Made by a program: the position numbers and the translations under genes. This document shows positions 60,001 through 64,000 of a stretch of 64,000 nt of DNA, in pieces. This stretch comes from Casuarina equisetifolia (taxonomy: Eukaryota; Streptophyta; Magnoliopsida; Fagales; Casuarinaceae). Below the pieces are notes generated by a model that saw only the letters and a program-made list of their open reading frames with translations, was not told the DNA's origin and ran no database searches. Every line of letters begins with the position of its first letter. Positions within the stretch are counted from its first letter, which is position 1. Location: assembly GCA_028551475.1 (NCBI GenBank), contig JAKISB010000011.1, forward strand, positions 62,001-126,000. Direction: 5' to 3'.

Positions 60001-63000
60001 CAACCTCCAAAAAATACTCCTATTACTCATTCTGAATTGCAGCACAAACTAGCCAAACTAAAATGTTTACCCCGGCAGCTAGCAGAAACTTTATGGTGAA
60101 GGTGAGTTTGACAAGAATTCCGTAAAAGAAGAGTTGAGAAATCTCACCTCTAGCCTGGTCAGACAAAGGCAACCATGCCAGAGGTTTTCAAGGATATATA
60201 AATCTGGGTAGATAATTACAGATCAAGCTAAGTAAAAGGACAACTAATCAGTAAGCTCAGAATGATTTACCTAACAAAATGATGGCTCCATAATCAAACC
60301 TGTGCCTTATGCAACGTCCTATAGAAAGTCAAAGGCAATTTCCATCACAATTTTTATCACAATACATTATCAAGAGTACAATAATCAGATACAATTAATC
60401 ATTAAAGAGAACTGTAAACCAAACATGATTGCTGGGAAAAAAAAAAAAAGGATCTCACACACCTAAATTGCAGAATAATATCAAATAACAGTTAGGCAAA
60501 TGTAAGGTGGAAACCCATAAGTGCACACCTGCGGCTTGATTTAGAGCTCGGAAAGCTTGGTGACAGTACCACTCATTCCCACTTAAAAGTCCTTCGGAAG
60601 ATTTATGAGTATCATTATATTTCTTCTTTAACGCAACTTGGATATCATTTCTGGTAAGTTCAATAATCAGAATAATAGGATATTTTATTCTACACCATTT
60701 AATAAAGGAAAAAAAACTTACATGTTGGGGAAAGGTATTCCAATAATTATCTGAGATAGTTAAGAACTTACATTGTCAACAGTCTAGAATTAGAAAAGTT
60801 AACAGTAGAAAAGCCTCTTAATGAAACTAATGCTTCTAGTTAAATGAAGAAGCAATTATTTTTAATGGCACAAAATAAGAGCAGTTGCTTCGTCTTTTCC
60901 ACAACTCTATCATAGAGATATCTTGAGGGCTGAAATGGAAATAAATTACCCAGGCATTTTTGAAGAGAACTAAAAGGATACAACCACCCGGGCATTATCA
61001 TCTGTGAAGTCAATTCCTTCTGAAACCTGCAAGCATATCTAATGATTGAGCTTATGTAGACTCAAAAAAGTTCAGATTGATTTATCATGCATCTAGCAGC
61101 TAGACCACTTTTAAAAGTACCATTCACTGTATTTCTTCCAGCAGAAACTCCGGTTTAACTACAAACTTAATTAAAAATTTCCCCCATACTAGCTCAAATA
61201 TGAGTCATTCAACCTTTCTAACCAACCTGATTTTTGATCATGATTCTTTTGGGCTATTCTAGCCAATCCCAGTCTTTGTTTTCTCATCAGTATCATTCTT
61301 GATTTATATAATCAAACATGTAATTTCAAATTTTGGTTTGGTTTCATGTATGTATAGGAGTATCATAGCCCCAGCACATATCTTACACCAATATTAAACA
61401 ATGCAGAAGATCAAATTGGCCCAAGACTAACCATTTTATTACCAAAAAACAGGTACGCCAACGAAGAGGGATTCTGGGTGGAAGACAGTGCCAACTATTC
61501 CTCCAAAGAGGATATGACTAAAATGGTTACTGCCATAGTAATATATAATATCTACCTTTCCTCGACAAACTGCAAGAAAAGCAGCTCCTTTCTTTGGGTT
61601 TTCTAGGGATTCTCCTGCATTGAAGTGATTAAGTTCTATCTTCTTAACCTGTTGCTTTCTCCCAAAAGCAGGCTTTTCCTGATGGATTGAGTGATAATAA
61701 CCTTTCAAAACAGCTTCAAAGTCATCCTGGTTTCCTCCTTTAGGTTCTGCACTAACCAACGCAAAATAAGAGTTATGAATATCACTAATTGTAATGCTAA
61801 GGTGTAAGATCAACTTAATACAAACGCCAAGTAAGAGGAAATCAGCTCGAGCATCAATGCTAAAAGAGAGAACATGAGAAACTTGACATTCATCATAACT
61901 ACTTCCAAAGGAATATCTACACATCACATGATAGCAAAGCATGAGGAAAAAAAGGTTGTGCTTACCAACAAATAGGGATTTTTTCACATTCAGTTGAGAC
62001 CATTGACCAGTTTCACGCCAGCGATTGCATAGTTTCTCCATCAGCTTATAACTTGGAAAGAACACTAGACAGCCACCCGGAACAATCTTAAAGATCTCCT
62101 CTAAAGATTTCCCAAGTGCATCCTTCACCCAAAAAAAAAAAAAAAATTACTTATGCACAAATGATAGAAGATAGCATCACTCAAATCAATTGAAAATTAA
62201 TGATAACATGCAGAAGTACCTGAAATTGATATGCATCCGCTGTTTTATAACTTGCGTTCATTGGATAGTTACCTGGACCAGAGGAGATTATAGCAGGCCA
62301 CACCTACAGAGACAAGGTTGATAACTCATACTTGGACAACTGTTGAACCAAATTAAACCAAAAAAAAAAAAACTACAGAAACAATGAAATTTTCATTTTA
62401 ACCTGCGATTCAACATCAATTACATGCGGAGCTTCCAAACAAGTTTCAAACTGAACTCCAAGCTCAGATGAAAAGGAGTTCATTGGTGACAACGTCCTAA
62501 ATCACCAAGGAAAAAGATGACAAATATTGTAAAAGTTACTTGGGGCATGGCAAAAAGCAATTGCATGGAACTGAACAAGAGAATATTAATTATGTGCAAG
62601 CTTCCCCCAAAGTCATAGTAATGTATGGAAGTCAGATTAAATTTCTAAGATAGGCACACTGGGAAGATCCTGATCCGCCAGATAGGTCAAAAGAGGTAAG
62701 ATTAACTTGTTTGGCCACTAAAAAGTTCATTGTCTAGTGTACATGCTTTCTCAAAAATATGCGCGCAAAAGCAAAGAAAATATTGGCATAAACCACTTTG
62801 TGCCCTAGAATTAAGAATCTCTGTTAGCAGACTAGATGTGGTGAAAAAGTATGCTTACCCTGATGTTAATATGACTGACAAAGCAAGATCAGCAATATCT
62901 CTAAAGACGACAGCTGGATTCAGGCACCACAAACTTAAAGTACATGACCAATTGCCAGGTTTTCCTGATACAAGAACAAAACCAATCATAGTGACAATGA

Positions 63001-64000
63001 CAGCAACAATACTTGCAGCTGTATTATCTTCCAGCAATTTTAATAAAGAGATAAACAAAAGCGGTAAACTGATCAATGGTCTCTGGCAATGAGAGAGCAG
63101 CAAAGTTATATCAGACATAATAACCATCAAAATGACTGACCGTAGCCAATTATGTTTTCAAACTAAAAATGGACCAACAACAGCCACTTACCAGCATCTC
63201 TTTTAACATATCGCTGTAAAACAAGCTGATAGCAAGAAATGTGACACCCATTCCTCGAAAAAAAGTAAGTTAAAGAAGAGAACAACCCTGGGTAACATTA
63301 TCAGAGAAGTCAATTGCTGTGGTAAAGCTTCAGTGGCCAATAGGTAAGCTCAGATACAGAAACGTGAAAATAAGAACCCAGTACCTTCCAGTATGATTAC
63401 CGACATCCCACTTAAATGCGGTACATCTGACTCTGTATCTGAAGCGGCTTTGATTGCCTTAATAAAAAATATACAAATAAGTTGTAACGGAAAATGATAT
63501 GAATAAAAAACAAATCACTCAAAATACCTTTGTAGCACATTCTAGCAAGATGGGAAAGAACTGTTGAGTAATATTAGCTTCTTGGAGCTCTCTAAAAGCC
63601 TTATCACCTGTCCAACTATGGCATAGCGTGATAAAATAAACATCAATGAATAAATATCCTTTACTACTGGTATATCAAAAGTCACATTTACACGGAACAC
63701 TCATACTTCCACCTAGTTCCCATGATTTAACTGGAGAAAGGAAGACAAAATAGATGGACTATGTTTCATAAGAAAGATTTCACAAGGATTGCATTGCATG
63801 ATCTACACAATAATTATGGAGAAAATTAAACTGATTATCATTGTTTTGTAGCACATTAACCTAATTCAGAATTTTGCTTAAGAATTCCTGCCTGGCAAAA
63901 TCTTCTGACATTTCAAGGTTAACAATGAATTTTAAGGCTAATTCACAGATGCAAACAAGTTGCTTCTCTGATAAAAGAAAGTAATTAAATAAGCAAACTT
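57084..64000 (-). CDS. FANCJ/BRIP1-type DNA helicase, C-terminal part (copy 2, cut by window end)
   Basis: This matches the copy 1 gene at an offset of 27204-27208. The most 5' exon in view is 63528-63615 (WTGDKAF), and the stop is at 57084-57086. Motif V and VI exons, the middle exons and the cysteine-containing C-terminal exon (57959 to about 58885) remain open. Residue changes seen include IGN for IGK, KSMRS for KSMGS, NRWRE for NHWRE and SIHQEK for SIRQEK. No disabling change is visible. Further 5' exons would lie beyond the window, so this copy, unlike copy 1, may be complete in the assembly. Confidence 0.87.

Larger units (their letters stand above)
38561..64000 (+). repeat. Large duplicated segment, copy 2
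   Basis: This is colinear with 11343 to about 36.79 kb of copy 1, including the organellar fragments, the five genes, the decayed Ty3/gypsy element and the intergenic DNA. It starts immediately after the N gap and runs to the window end. The intact LTR retrotransposon at 4207-10631 lies outside the region shared by both copies, so its presence in this copy's flank is unknown. Confidence 0.97.

Noticed and set aside
1-64000. CRISPR arrays, operons, prophage or bacterial mobile systems
   Set aside because: No spaced repeat array or bacterial-type gene clusters were seen; the DNA is a plant nuclear chromosome with organellar inserts.

Overview
The window is nuclear DNA of a flowering plant, most likely a eudicot. 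It carries multi-exon genes with GT-AG introns, plant Ty3/gypsy retrotransposons, and a block of plastid and mitochondrial DNA inserted in the chromosome. I cannot name the species from sequence alone. I found no undescribed gene system. The notable features are structural: an organellar DNA mosaic, a nested pair of dated transposon insertions, and a 26-kb segment present twice across an assembly gap.

Layout. (1) 1-4206 and 10632 to about 13.9 kb form one scrambled organellar block (NUMT/NUPT). It holds an intact trnC-GCA, plastid clpP exon 1, an internally deleted plastid rpoB piece joined to the 5' half of mitochondrial trnP, a mitochondrial 26S rRNA piece, half of plastid trnR-ACG, a group II intron hairpin, and pieces of ycf1, trnG-GCC and trnM-CAU. 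(2) 4207-10631 is a complete but dead Ty3/gypsy chromovirus-like element on the minus strand, with 350-bp LTRs and a perfect 5-bp target duplication (CATGT), inserted in the organellar block. It contains a 718-bp solo LTR with its own 5-bp duplication (CCATA). (3) 14.4-38.06 kb holds five nuclear genes: TANGO2-like (+), an EMB975-like PPR protein (-), an RNase P Rpr2/Rpp21-type protein (-), an HMGB protein (+), and the C-terminal part of a FANCJ/BRIP1-type helicase (-). A decayed Ty3/gypsy element lies between the last two. (4) 38061-38560 is exactly 500 N. (5) 38561-64000 repeats 11343 to about 36.8 kb in the same order and orientation with roughly 1% divergence and scattered small indels.

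The five genes are ordinary, unrelated housekeeping genes: a mitochondrial/Golgi-related protein, organelle RNA metabolism, RNase P/MRP, chromatin, and DNA interstrand crosslink repair. They are not an operon or a pathway cluster. The placeholder gap and the level of divergence suggest that the two copies are the two haplotypes of a heterozygous genome laid end to end, although a recent real tandem duplication is possible. The copies are not equal: the RNase P subunit gene is intact in copy 1 and frameshifted in copy 2, and both helicase models are cut short (by the gap in copy 1, by the window edge in copy 2).
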